This document shows, piece after piece, positions 53,457-64,000 of a DNA stretch of 64,000 nucleotides. How positions within the stretch are numbered: position 1 is the stretch's first letter; each line of letters starts with the position of its first letter. The position numbers and the translations under genes are program-made. The stretch is from Flammulina velutipes (taxonomy: Eukaryota > Basidiomycota > Agaricomycetes > Agaricales > Physalacriaceae): positions 2,852,001-2,916,000 of the forward strand of contig CM022371.1 in the NCBI GenBank assembly GCA_011800155.1, written 5' to 3'. Below the pieces are notes generated by a model. That model searched no databases, was not told where the DNA came from, and saw only the letters and a list, made by a program, of their open reading frames with translations.

Positions 53457-56400
53457 CTACAAGAACGGTACATTCTTCATCTCACCAGCAGCGAGCAAGT
53501 CCTCATCAAAGTCTTCCTCCGCCGCTTCTTCACCGATATCATCTTCCTCACCCTCCCCATCGTAGTCATGCTCATCTTCATCCCGTTCATCTATCTCGAA
53601 ATTCATGTCATCCAAAGCACCCGGAATACTACTCATACTCCGTCTCCTCTCTCGCTTCCGACGCTGCCCATTCCCGTCGTCTTCTACTTCAGAATCTGAC
53701 TCGGACTCCGCGTACGTTAACGAGGCCGAAGACATCGAGTCTGGACTAGCGCTTCGCCTATCTGAAGATCCTGAGAAACCCAAAGTGCTACTCAACCTTT
53801 CGAATGAGGACATCTGCCGCAGCTGCGAACTCCTTTCGAAGTCACCTTCGGGTGAGGTCTCCCGAGTCGACGCTGCTGACTTTGGTACATTGTTGGCCTG
53901 TCGACCTCCCAGTAAACTGAAATTCCGTAAACGAGCAAGACCGGTAGTATTGGACGTATCAGAGCGTGCACTGAGCGCCGGCGAAGGAGGCGACAAGTCG
54001 GGAAGCGGGAAGTCCTGTATTGGTGGCTTCCAGTAGTTGAAATCAGTGAACTCGGGTGTCCATTTGCGATGAATCGGAGGAAACATCTGGTCAACCAGGT
54101 CAGTCATATGTATGTATCTGCAACAGGTAAGTGTCAAGTCATCAGAGAGATAGATTCGGCTCACGATGACTTGTACCCAGCCAACTCAAGAAGTTCCAAT
54201 TTGACTTCACCACTGGAATCGATCGTAAATATTCTCGAGCTCGGGACATTGACACTTCGGTACGACAGTGCATCGGTGATTCGGTTTCCAAAGCCAGCAT
54301 AGAATGGGTTCCGTGTAGCCTCACCAAACAGTCGTGAGATATCTCGTAGGCATGCCATCTTGAAGACTTCTGGTTTCCGCATAATGACTTCCCTAAACGA
54401 TTGATGTTATTACAGCATGGATGATTTCAAAGGCTTTCAGCCCACCTGTGCAAAGACGCCATTAATCTATCAGGGCTCATGATGACAGGTCCTTCTGGGA
54501 GTTGGTAGTCGTTTTGCTTGATATTCTTCAGATAATCTCTTGTCGCATCCGCCTGTCCGATAGCTCTTGAGGTAAGATACATGATCTTGTAGCCATTGCG
54601 GCAGATGTCAGTGTACAGCTTTGCGACACCAATATGGGTCCAGTCGCGTCCAACCATAGCAAACACATGTCCCAAAGCATCAGATCTGTCGCAGTAATTA
54701 GCCACGGTGAACGAGTAACAGAAATGCAAACAAACTTGGTGATAGTACCATCGATATCGGAGACAACTACCAAATCTGTGGAATCCCATACGAAAATTCT
54801 TGCTGTGCAGACAATAGCACCGGTAACAGAGAGAGAGAAGGTTATACTATTAGCGCCTGGCTTCAGATTCAACGTTTTCTAAGACGACAGTCAGTTGGGT
54901 AGCTGGGATGGATTGCAGGATATTTACAAGTTGATCTGACGTTAGTCGGAGTGTTTTAGCAAACTTCTTTCCTTTATTTGAAAGCTCTTTGGATGAATCG
55001 GGAGTGCCAGGTATTGGTGTCTGAATGGGTGTCGAAGGTAAGGCCGGAGCGGAATCTGCTGGACGGAAATCTTTGAGCTGAGGAGGGCGAACCTGATGAG
55101 CACGTCAGTGTGATATGAAGAATGGTACCAGCGTACATACATTGGGTATATTGTCAACGAGAGGAACGGATGAGCTCTCCTTCAGCGTTGGTCGGTCAAT
55201 TGCCTTAATTTTGCTTGCATTGTCCCTCCGACTCCGACTCCACCATTGAACCCATGACGACGAAGTTGGTGGCTTCCGAAGTTCGGCTCTTGCTCCTGCA
55301 CTCATTTCGTCAAGTTCGTCGTCTCCAGATTTAAAGCCTTCATCGTCTTCAGAAGAAGGCGAAGAAGGGCGGGTCGGTAACCCAGCATCCCTTTCAATCT
55401 TGTATTCTGTCCGCCAAAGCTTGAGGGCCGACATCAAAGGGGAGCCGTCACTTCTCCGTATATACCTGCAATTGTCAGTATATATATATACCCTTCATGG
55501 ATACGGCAAATAGTGCTCACTGTCCCTCCGACCATTTCAATACCAGCGCAGGATGATCCACGATATCGTCGTTCTCAAGGAAGGTGTGGATATCAATTCT
55601 TCCCTCTTCAAACCTTCCGAAGAACTCAAAGTCGTCCATCGAATTTATATCGTCTTCGCTGTCACGTCCCAGCTTTCCGTCTCGATTCCGTCTACCGCGT
55701 CGGCCATCATCTGAGTCCGCTACCAGACTCAACCCGAAATCAATCTTCCTCCCTTCGATCGACACCCGGAACTTGGTGGGATCTGACTTGCTGACACTCA
55801 GCCTGCCACCCGCCCCATATTCCTCCTCTTCATCCACAGAATGTTCAACCTGTTTCTGCTTGCCTTTCCCTCTCGAAGTTGGTGGTACACTCTGGCTGCG
55901 AGAGTCTGTCTCCTCCAGATCTTCCAAATTGCCGATTGATTTAGATTTGGCTTTGCTCCACGTCATGGAGGTGTCTTCTACCCGGCCGCCCTTTCCAAAA
56001 GCGGCCTTCATTGGGGAGGGCTGCGGAAAGGCGCCCCACTCCCAGGAATATTCTTGTTCGAGTTTGCCCAGGTTAAGTTTAGGTGGTAGTTTGTGCAAGG
56101 TGGGTGATGAGACGACGGAGACATCTGGATCTTCGTGGTCAGGAGGGGGCTCAGATGTCGCACGTATCGGGAAGGTGAATGTGGGAGCTGGGGAAGGTGA
56201 TCGAGAAGAACGAGGGAACTGAATTCCGTCTCCACTCTCTGTAGTATTAATGTCAGCGATGATTATTTGAATATTTTCAAAGAGACATACGGGGAGTATC
56301 CGGTTGTGAGAATGAAGAATTCGCTTCCAAACCTAAGATGTAATCAGTATGATCCGAATGCCAATGAGCATTAACTACCTGGAAACCTGAAGTCTTCATG

Positions 56401-57139
56401 CGACGTAACTGTCCGGTCAGAACGTTCGCGGTCATGGGCTGGAGTGGCATGGTATCCTTCCATATCGTAGACCATCTCTGACTCAATAATTAGGGACTTC
56501 CTTGTGTAAAGAAAATGGTGCCACTCACTATCCGTGAATTCAACGTTTGGGGTGCTATCCCCACCGATTTTGTATCTTCGTAACGCTTCGTCAACCCGTT
56601 CGTTCTGTTCCCTCTCTGTAGGATTCTCTTCTCCAGTCTGGGGTGGGGTGGCATCTGATGGTTGTCGCTTCCTTTCTGAAGACCCGTCAAGATCCAAAAA
56701 GTCGGGCTCGGGCTTGTCATCTGGCTTCGTGTCCGATGGTGCGCTGTCTTCAGGCTGAAGTAAAGGAGATGTAATCAAGTCTTCCGGGACATCGTCGTCG
56801 GTTTCGAAAACAAAGAAAGCCTCGCCGGCTTCACCGATCTTCATGTTGAAAGGTATAGGATTGCCATTGACGAGGACTGTGACCTGTTTGAGCGTTAGTA
56901 TCTCGTAGCCTGAGCGGTGAAGCACGCACCTTTTTCTCGCTAGGCCTCAGAATTTGCCATTTCCCGAAGCGTACGTGGAATGGCGAACAGGCTAGTTCCG
57001 TCCCGCCGTTGTCGGTCGGTCGCTCAATGACGATGACATCGATGGCGCCAGTCAAGGTCGAGGCATTTATCGGTGGCAGCTCCTTGTAGTATTGATACGG
57101 AGCGCTGATAGCGTTAACCGCGCCTCGAAGATAATTCAT
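53457..57139 (-). CDS. PAH1: Lipin-family phosphatidate phosphatase (PAH1)
   Basis: Mg2+-dependent phosphatidate phosphatase producing diacylglycerol at the ER/nuclear membrane. It starts MNYLRGAVNAISAPYQYYKEL at 57137-57139. The N-LIP domain runs through DVIVIERPTDNGGTELACSPFHVRFGKWQ, VTVLVNGNPIPFNMKIGEAGEAFFVFE. A long disordered, charged region follows. The C-LIP catalytic region has VVVSDIDGTITK (DxDxT, codons near 54744-54758), DWTHIGVAKLYTDICRNGYKIMYLTSRAIGQAD, PVIMSPDRLMASL, and FYAGFGNRITDALSYRSV. The C-terminus is rich in Ser and Glu, ending AAGEMKNVPFL. Several 50-60 nt introns. Catalytic residues are intact, so an active enzyme is expected. Likely regulated by phosphorylation as in yeast, though the sites were not mapped. 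Confidence 0.93.
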
Positions 57140-58008
57140 CGTGGAGGAGTGAGGCAAAGATCATGAATCACACGTGTTATTTTAGACGCGACTTCAAATA
57201 ATTTGGGGGCACATGCTTCGGCTCTAACGGTGATACGGGCTCTGTTTGAATTTGACAATGACATGGGCAACAAGTACTTACTGGATACTGAGAAACATAT
57301 AGACGTTGTGGTAGAGCAGTCTCTCACCAAGAAATATCGATAAAAGGCTGATTTGAGGCGATAATCACGTACGTTCCAGCTGTTCACCCAGCTGATTGTC
57401 GAACACAAGATGGATCCAGACTTTAGATGGTGCTGACACATCTTGTCTACGACCACCACCAGGAGGTGGGCTTCCCAGACACCTTGATAAACGTTCACGG
57501 AGAGACTTCCAATTATGATCGTCCTCACACCCGCACAGGCGCCCACATCCAATATCCGCATGTCCACCCCAGAGCCTGCAGAGCCACAAATGCAGGTCCA
57601 GGAGGATTGGGTCTGCCATAAACCGAACGAAGAGTACCCCTACCCATTACCAGTTACGCCGTTGCCAGTGCCAGATTTGAGCTTCAGGAAGAGCTCCAAG
57701 TTCTTGTCGAAGAGGAGAAAGTGGAGCAGCAACTCGAAGGCCCCGGAAATGAATGGACACGGGCCCGGGTCGTAGGCAGTAGGAGCAAGCGGTGAGCGCT
57801 GATTGTTGGTGGACGAAAGTCATTCGAAGGCTACATTATGTACACCAATGCATAGGACTGCACATCGACTGAGACAAATCTGGAGAATGCATGGTATACT
57901 GAAGTACCAGGGAAAACAAATGCTATGTATGAAAGATGACAACATGGTACTGAACTAAAACAACAACAGATGCATGGTGAGAATGATAACCAAGAAAAAC
58001 AGACAGAC
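57140..58008. other. Unresolved region, possible small multi-exon gene
   Basis: Both strands carry coding-like pieces. Plus strand: YAVASARFELQEELQVLVEEEKV followed by EQQLEGPGNEWTRARVVGSRSKR and a stop near 57799. Minus strand: MTFVHQQSALT near 57830, AYDPGPCPFISGAFELLLHF, ILDVGACAGVRTIIIGSLSV, and a perfect donor GTACGTGATT near 57370 that could splice to an exon ending PPNYLKSRLK. I could not join either set convincingly. The minus-strand set could be a small methyltransferase-like gene, but this is weak. Confidence 0.35.
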
Positions 58009-60258
58009 TTAAGAAACACCAATAGGCGCATGGCAAGGACTGATACTCATAGCCTCCAATGACACACCTAGGCCCATATCATCAGAATCGATGTCCAGCC
58101 TTTTCACAACAGGGATTCCGCTGTCCTCATCCTCGTCCTCGTCGTCTTCTTCCTCCTCCTCCTCTTCATCTACTGCAACCTCGCTCCACTCCCGATAAAT
58201 CCCTTGTATATATTCACCCGATTTTGGCAACCTATACGGGTCGAAAGGAAAGAACGTATTCAAATACGACGTGACCACCCCGGCTCCCTTGAGTTGCGGA
58301 TAGCAATACATAAAGTCTGTCACATGCGCCACGCGAGCAAATTGGGTCGCCACGCTCGGCGAGCACACCCTAAGCGGCGCGAGCGGCGAGTTCACCACCG
58401 CGTGCATGACGCCTAGCGAGGGCAACCATTTGCCGTCCTCCTGCAGATCTCGCCACCGAAAGCAGAAGATGAGGAATAGACTCTGAGAGACGGCGTAGAA
58501 CACCTCGCCATCCTCTTCGGAGTCTACATGGGCTGAGAGCCAGTCGCAGAGAACGCCAACGACGCGTCGTGCACCATCACGTTCGACGAACCTGGCTCGG
58601 CTAACGAAGCTCCCAATATAGGAAGCAGCAGCAGCGCGCGTCACGGACGGAGTTGTCGGGTCGAGGAGAGCACGTTCGATAAGCATGCCTTGGAAGATGT
58701 CGGAGAAGTCTGGATCCAAAGACGCATACCAGAATAGTAGAAACTGCGTGTAGCGGGATTTGAAGGTTAGGAGGATGGTGCGGTCAAAGAATCCGAGAAG
58801 TGTGTGAAAGGTGGCGCGGAGAGTGTCCGATTTGGAAGGTAGTGGAAGTGGTACAGGTGTGCGCGTTGGGATGGGAGCGGGAATATTGATATCTAGGGGC
58901 CGCAGAGGCGGTGAAGATCCAAAGTAGGTACGCGTCAAACCAATTGGGGTAAGGGAGTCTGGTAGCGGCGGTAATGGTGGCAGTTCAGGCAACGGTGATG
59001 AGGAGAGGGCGGGTGATGATTGCCCGGGTCTATCTGATGACGGGACACTGCGGTTTAGGTGTTCGAAGGTCAATTGTAGTATGGTATCTAACTTCTTCAC
59101 CATCGCCTGGATGTGGCGCACGTTTGTGTGAGTTGCTTCTGGTCCGCCGGTGTCGTCAAGGTCGACGTCTGGCTCAGAGGAAATGTCACTGAAGTTGTCT
59201 CCGCCATCCTCAGTGTCTGACCCGTCATCAGAGTCCTCCTCCTCTTGACCTATCAAGGTGTCGAATGGGTCTATCTCGAATATTTCTTCTGGTTGATCCT
59301 CTTCGTCTAGTTCCTCTAATTCGACCTGGATCTCTACCTGGATGGTTTTATGAGCACGGATAAGGATTAGTAGAAGATCACGCACGTCTATAGTGATTGT
59401 ACGGTCGACAATGGTAATCATAATTTTATCAGCCAGCTCGGGGCAATAAGCAGATATTTGGAGTAGATTTCGGATATAAGTTGACTGCGCAGCCACGTTC
59501 TGTCGCTTGTGTGGAAAAGTCCGAGCGAGGAGGGGCATGAGGGTAGATGGAAGAGTGGGTACAAGCGCTAGGAGATGGCGCAAGAGATAGTGGATGCGGT
59601 CGTAAACCAGACGGCGAGTGATGGGAGTGGAGGAGGTGGATGGATCAGTGGTGTCGGGGCGTTCGAGACTGATTTGAAAAGTTAATCCTTGCGCGATCAT
59701 GTTGAGAACGAGGTTCAAGTATTCAGGCCGAGCCGAGAGGAGCATGCCCATGAACACTGTGTACGACTTGACAATGGTAGAATCCAACACTGTCCATGGC
59801 ATTTTGACCAGGGCCTCAATGAGAGCTGCGTGTGTTCTCTCCAGCCGGGACACGACATGGGAAAGCATCTGCAAGAAGGACCGCAGTTGCCCCGGTGGCG
59901 TATTGCACACACTATTTGCGCTAAACTGGTTGACAAGGTCATTGAAGCGGTCCACACGGCCCTGTTATATCGATGTGAGTGAGCACTGTAGAAAGATCGT
60001 GTGACCCACATTAGACTTTTCGTGGAGAGCATTGGTCACAAAGGATAGGTAGAGCTCATTGCGGTACCTTTCATCCTGCTTGACGCGTGAGTTGGTCGCT
60101 ATTGGTCTTCGTATTGTCCCAGTCGGCGTTGATGTGTTGTGAGGCTTGAAACTAGGTGTCGACTTGACTTGAGGTGCCTCCATCCTTCTGGATAGCTGCT
60201 GAGGGCCAGCCTTAGGAGTCCGAGCGTTGAACTGACTGTGGCGAGAATGCGGGTCCAT
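58009..60258 (-). CDS. RRN3: RNA polymerase I-specific transcription initiation factor RRN3 (TIF-IA)
   Basis: Binds Pol I and recruits it to rDNA promoters in the nucleolus. Two exons: 60258 to about 60013 (MDPHSRHSQFNARTPKAG ... ELYLSFVTNALHEKSN) and about 59964-58009 (GRVDRFNDLVNQFSANS ...). The HEAT-like RRN3 core contains QLRSFLQMLSHVVSRLERTHAALIEALVKMPW, YDRIHYLLRHLLALVPTLPSTLMPLLARTFPHKR, and FLLFWYASLDPDFSDIFQGML. Also present are AAASYIGSFVSRARFVE, YAVSQSLFLIFCFRWRDL and YCYPQLKGAGVVTSYLNTFFPFDPYRLPKS. An acidic loop (EEEDSDDGSDTEDGGD) sits at the usual regulatory place, and a second acidic tail at the end. The intron is gtgggt...aacag. About 730 aa, as expected. Confidence 0.93.
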
Positions 60259-60429
60259 TCGGCGCTCAGTGGCAATTATCTCAAGTCAAAGTGACGGTCA
60301 GAGTGGATGCATGATGAGCGTGATCGGGACCGCAAATTTTGGTGTACAGCCACTGTTTAATTACGTCAGCCATCTAGAGTTTGCTCAAATACCGTCAAGT
60401 GTCGGCTTGTAATCGTTACTTCCCCCGCC

Positions 60430-60963
60430 ATGTCGACCTTTTCTTCTGCCCACAGACTCTACGTCAAGTCGCTCTACAAGCGTATGCTTGTCAACGAACT
60501 CAACTGGACCATTGACAGGCGCATTTGGAGGGGGAAGGCTCTCGAAATCCGTGCCCAGTTCGACCAGAACCGGTATGTGTCGAACCCGTTATCTTTGCAT
60601 CGATTCCAATGATATTCGCAGAAATGTCACCAACCCCCGAGCGCTGGCAACTCTTTTGGAGCAGGCAGAAGCTAAATTAGCGAAAGACAAGCATCCCGAT
60701 CCCTACATTCGTGAGTTGTCCGACAACCATCCAGCTCCCCAACTGACGTGTGCCCAGCATCCCTTTTCCCTGGCGGTACCAAGTGGTAGGTCGATTCTCA
60801 CCTTATCTTCCCCTGTAATTTTGCTTACTCTCGCTCAATTTTATAGGGAACGCAACACTCCCGTATGTCTCCGTGCATCCTACGACTCCACTACTAATCA
60901 TCTTTGTAGCCATTCATGGGACCTCTATATGACCACCTGGCTCACGATGCACCAGCACACTAG
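60430..60963 (+). CDS. NADH:ubiquinone oxidoreductase subunit B9 (NDUFB9, LYR family)
   Basis: Accessory membrane-arm subunit of mitochondrial complex I. Exons 60430-60572, 60622-60710, 60758-60785, 60847-60862 (16 nt) and 60910-60963 sum to 330 nt, or 109 aa. It starts MSTFSSAHRLYVKSLYKRML (the LYR-type motif is LYK/LYV here), VNELNWTIDRRIWRGKALEIRAQFDQNR|NVTNPRALATLLEQAEAKLAKDKHPDPYI|PSLFPGGTKW|ERNTP|PFMGPLYDHLAHDAPAH. The order and the closing PGGTKWERNTPP motif fit fungal NB2M/B22 subunits. It diverges from RRN3 across a 170-bp promoter. The last three exons are 28, 16 and 54 nt, so gene finders may misjoin them. Confidence 0.9.
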
Positions 60964-61549
60964 AATATCAGCTTCCAGCCGCTCAACGATAGTGTCAGAC
61001 GAGATAGATGCCGTTCAAGGACATTCAATGGCACCCATCAACTGGGGTCAGGCGCGCTGTCCCAAAATACATTCCTTCCTTCTCGCGTGCCGTGGTGAAC
61101 AGCAGTCACCACTTGTAATTTTATGGGTGTATCGCAATCTAAGATTTGTGAATACAACGCGGACTCACGTTCGGAACGGGGCAGAGGGCTAGTGAAAATT
61201 GATGCATTGCAACTTCATTGCGCGATGGATCCCTCAGATAGCCAGCCCCCTTGACGTCCGCCCGCTGTTTATTCTAGCCTTCAAACCTGTTCTAGATCTC
61301 GCGCACTATTATGCAACGTGAATTTAACCCTCCATAAGAAGTTCTATCTTAACGGTTGAATAACACGCGAAAGCGGATGCCCGTATTTCGATGGTGTGTC
61401 CCCATACGTATTTGCTATTGAGTACGATATCGGAAGCGGGTCACGTTCAAAGGCATGGGATTTTACGTTGAATTGTGGCGTAACATTACATTGCAAACAT
61501 AAACTAGTCAAAGATATTCGTTTAAACATTCAACTCGAACCTCAACCAC
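60964..61549. other. Convergent spacer without a supported gene
   Basis: About 590 bp between the NDUFB9 stop and the next minus-strand stop. Frames at 60997-61192 (+), 61344-61529 (-) and 61396-61587 (+) show no motif and overlap each other. Confidence 0.4.
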
Positions 61550-62287
61550 CTAAGCAACTTGTGCCATCGGCGTCTGAGAATCCCTAGCACGGGTCGTCGT
61601 GTAGGTGTCTTCAGCCTTGTTCACTGCTGTGAAGGACACGATGGCGGAGGTCAAAGCAAAAAGGAACGCGAACCAAGGAATGATTCCGAACCACAGAACT
61701 GACGTTCATATTAGGCCTCTGCACATAAAATAAAACATGAAGGTGGCTTACTGAAGTCAATATGCTTGTAGATTGGATTCACGCCGAGAGACGCTGCCGC
61801 TTCCAGCAAAGCCTCGAGAGGGACTTCGTTCCCATCTTGCCATCCCCATATCTCCACGCCCTTCCTACGCACGGCGTCGGATACTGGGATCTGACAGGCG
61901 AAGAGAGCGATGGTGAGAAATGCGAATATGGCTCCCTGGGCTCTCAGTGCGGATTTCGTGGAGCATCTGTTTACAAAGAGGCCAGCAAGGGCAACGAGCG
62001 AGAAGAGAGCGATAATGACACAGAAGACTTCCGATGCGATGGCGGGATGGACGACATCTGAAAAGATGATACATTCAGAGCTACCCCATGAAGTAAGAGT
62101 TGTATAGCCTACTGTTTGTGACCAGACGGAGGGTGATACCCAGAGGCGCGACTGACCTCCTTAAAAAGGATTTAAGTCGGTTTTGTTTGACAACCGTGTT
62201 GAGACCGATGGAAAGGCTGATTGCGCCCCAGGCAAAGGCCATAGCGTAGGATGCGAAGCGGACTGCGAATAATGGTGCGCGGGCCAT
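61550..62287 (-). CDS. Small four-TM membrane protein (MARVEL-like topology)
   Basis: No named family is certain. It starts MARAPLFAVRFASYAMAFAW at 62285-62287. Four hydrophobic spans: FASYAMAFAWGAISLSIGL; EVFCVIIALFSLVALAGLFV; AIFAFLTIALFACQIPV; LWFGIIPWFAFLFALTSAIVSF. A short loop (RRKGVEIWGWQDGNEVPLEALLEAAASLGVNPIY) separates spans 3 and 4. The cytosolic tail ends DSQTPMAQVA (stop 61550-61552). Two introns: one with donor gtatca after ...RRSVAPL, and one with donor gtaagc after ...YKHIDF. Short, four spans and small loops suggest a MARVEL/tetraspan-like fold. Confidence 0.7.
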
Positions 62288-62584
62288 TGCGAATAACACT
62301 GGATGAGTGGGATGACATGAGGCCGGCCATCTAGTGCTCTTATACCATTCTGTCTATAGCGAGTGGTCCAACGCCGAGCTCTGGACGGCAGGTCGAGAAG
62401 CGGGGTCGAGTATATGACTCCGGTGCCGAATCGTACTTGAAAGTCCCGATTGCGGTCAGTGGATGGGCTAGAGTGAGTAGCGGCGATTGCTAGACCAGAA
62501 AATGCCGCAGATATAACCTGAGCCTGAGTCGAGATGGTCGGAATTCGAGTCAAATGAACGACAAGCGAGTCCGCCCGACTTTGG

Positions 62585-64000
62585 CTACACATCAGTATGA
62601 AGTAAGTTCAGATCGAGTGATCGCGTGAACCCGAAGTTAAATTGAGCAGATACAAGTAGACATACATACACGCAAGAAGCCGGCTCATGCATCACATCAT
62701 TAGTTCGTCGTCCTCCCCTCCCATGTTCGAGATCGGTATCTGAACCACTGATTGTCGTCGCCGTCGTGTTGAGATTCGTTGGCGTAGCAAATTGCATGGT
62801 CTCGAACTTTTCACCCCGTGGCGCACCCAATTGATCTAGGTCACGATCAAAGACGGAGAAAAACGTTTGCTGCCAAGTCTTCAAAAGTGTAACCAGTATA
62901 ATGATGACCCCTGTGAGTAGTATAAGAACGAATATCAAAGGGAGCGAACTGCCATACGGAAAAATAAATACGGCGACCACAACTCAACGGCCAGTTGCCA
63001 AACTTGATGATGTTGTAGTTCCATGGTACGAGGAGGAGCTACAATATTATTAGAATGAAGATTCTATGCGTAGCTCTTTACGACGTACCCAAAATATGCA
63101 TAGAGGATGATCAAAACGTTCTCTACAAGCGTATTTCGCTTTCTTCCTGGCCTACGCACCTGCTTAATGAATCGACGGTGGTCCCTACGAGTTTGTCAAC
63201 AACCAATGGACGTTATCAATACTGTCGGGTGACCTACCAAACTGTGTATGCACAAAGCACTGTGGTACTGAAGTTTGTTAGGAGTGAACAAAAGATTCTC
63301 AGCATACTGGAGTCTTTCCAGTCAAGCTTTCCCTGAATATCAAGAAGTGGCGATAGATGTAGCTAAAGCGAGAACTTAGCGATGAAACTACCAGTGTTGT
63401 ACTTGAACAAACATACCAGTCGTAGCCAATAACACGACAGCGAGATATGATTTAACATGAACGTTGTCGTGGTATATACACCAAGTCCTCCAGACAACGA
63501 TCACATCAGAGAAGGTACTACATTGATTGCATCAGATGTCATCCTCCGGAGATTTGAAAGAGAACATACACTGAATCTACGGATGATGACCAAAGTGTCT
63601 TGAAGAAGAGAGAACCTCATTCAGGATGTAGGGATCGGAAGTTAACGTCGGAAACTGGCTCTGATACATCTGAACGGCTATAGCTACGTATGCAGTCGAT
63701 AGTGCAATCATCAGGACGATGGCAATGAGCAGGCCTATTCGCGCGCGCGAATTCTTGAGCCCTTTCTAACTGGTGCACTGTTAAAGGAAATATGGTTGGG
63801 GTAACGTACACGAGTTTCAAACCTACGGGAGAGCGTAGTAAGTAAGAAGGGCAGATATCGATTTTCTTTGTAGCAAGTATGCGCGCCCAAGTACAATCCA
63901 ACCCTGGTTGGGTGGTGAATGCAGTGTCGCAGCGGCCAGTGGAGCTATTAGCTCCGAGCTTCAGACCAGTCAATACGTTGACGTCAAGTCATCCGATTCA
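62585..64000 (-). CDS. Fungal multi-pass membrane protein, 5' end beyond the window
   Basis: Partial gene on the minus strand. Recognisable exons: KNSRARIGLLIAIVLMIALSTAYVAIAVQMYQ (about 63640-63740), FSDVIVVWRTWCIYHDNVHVKSYLAVVLLATT (about 63420-63515), GKLDWKDSSMLRIFCSLLTNFSTTVLCAYT, and DHRRFIKQVRRPGRKRNTLVENVLIILYAYFG. The last spans are FPYGSSLPLIFVLILLTGVIIILVTLLKTWQQTFFS. The SDVIVVWR and HRRFxK...VEKVL-like motifs are typical of a large, uncharacterised family of about seven-TM proteins in Agaricomycetes. Upstream pieces near 63780-63960 include a possible span (SSELIAPLAAATLHSPP). The exact 3' end (stop 62585) and several splice sites are uncertain. Confidence 0.5.

Noticed and set aside
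1..64000. tRNA or rRNA genes
   Set aside because: No cloverleaf with recognisable A/B boxes and no rRNA-like conserved sequence were noticed by eye. A covariance-model scan would be needed to exclude tRNAs.

Overview
The window looks like a gene-dense fungal nuclear chromosome, most likely from a mushroom-forming basidiomycete (Agaricomycetes). This is inferred from introns of about 45-60 nt with GT..AG borders and CTRAY-like branch sites, many lineage-specific F-box genes, and fungal families such as GH71-WSC glucanase, BTG-like and multi-pass membrane proteins. All gene models were read by eye from the six frames and splice signals. I saw no rRNA, tRNA, CRISPR array or bacterial-type operon.

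Layout. 1-9.6 kb: a frame-broken F-box gene, the PP4 regulatory subunit PSY2/SMEK (-), the TOM20 import receptor (+), a SET/MYND-like methyltransferase (+), and a large CxxC-pair protein (+). 9.7-18 kb: two closely related coiled-coil F-box genes in inverted orientation, flanking an AIF/FSP1-like flavoprotein with a GATA-site promoter, an unknown protein, and a protein with a ubiquitin-like C-terminus. 19-26 kb: a BTG-like gene, an NAD(P)-binding SDR gene, a BTB protein, an EI24/RRT8-like membrane protein, and one unknown gene. 26-46 kb: a rearranged duplicated district. It holds three apparently complete members and one 5' fragment of an F-box plus Cys-rich-finger family, two penta-EF-hand genes, an MFS transporter, a DUF4203-like membrane protein, a second BTG-like/SDR pair, a decayed third BTG copy, and the relic of a third coiled-coil F-box gene. 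46.4-46.8 kb: a 407-bp element with terminal inverted repeats and an internal GAGGAAA array. 47-64 kb: mostly conserved single-copy genes: an SBDS-N/Rtc3-like protein, annexin, GH71-WSC alpha-1,3-glucanase, lipin/PAH1, RRN3, complex I subunit NDUFB9, a four-TM protein, and an edge-truncated multi-TM protein.

How it fits together. The housekeeping genes have no evident shared pathway. They cover PP4 signalling, mitochondrial import and complex I, lipid phosphatase activity, Pol I initiation and wall remodelling. The accessory 9-46 kb part is organised by duplication: BTG-like + SDR, PEF + BTG-like, and two F-box families recur with orientation changes, partial copies and conserved promoter blocks.

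The most unusual signals are: a possible spliced TOM20-SET fusion; a run of micro-exons (4, 6, 8, 10 and 16 nt) in the right-hand third; the GAGGAAA foldback-like element; paired iron-type GATA sites; abrupt C-to-G strand-composition switches inside several genes; and three-way conserved promoter blocks in the F-box families.
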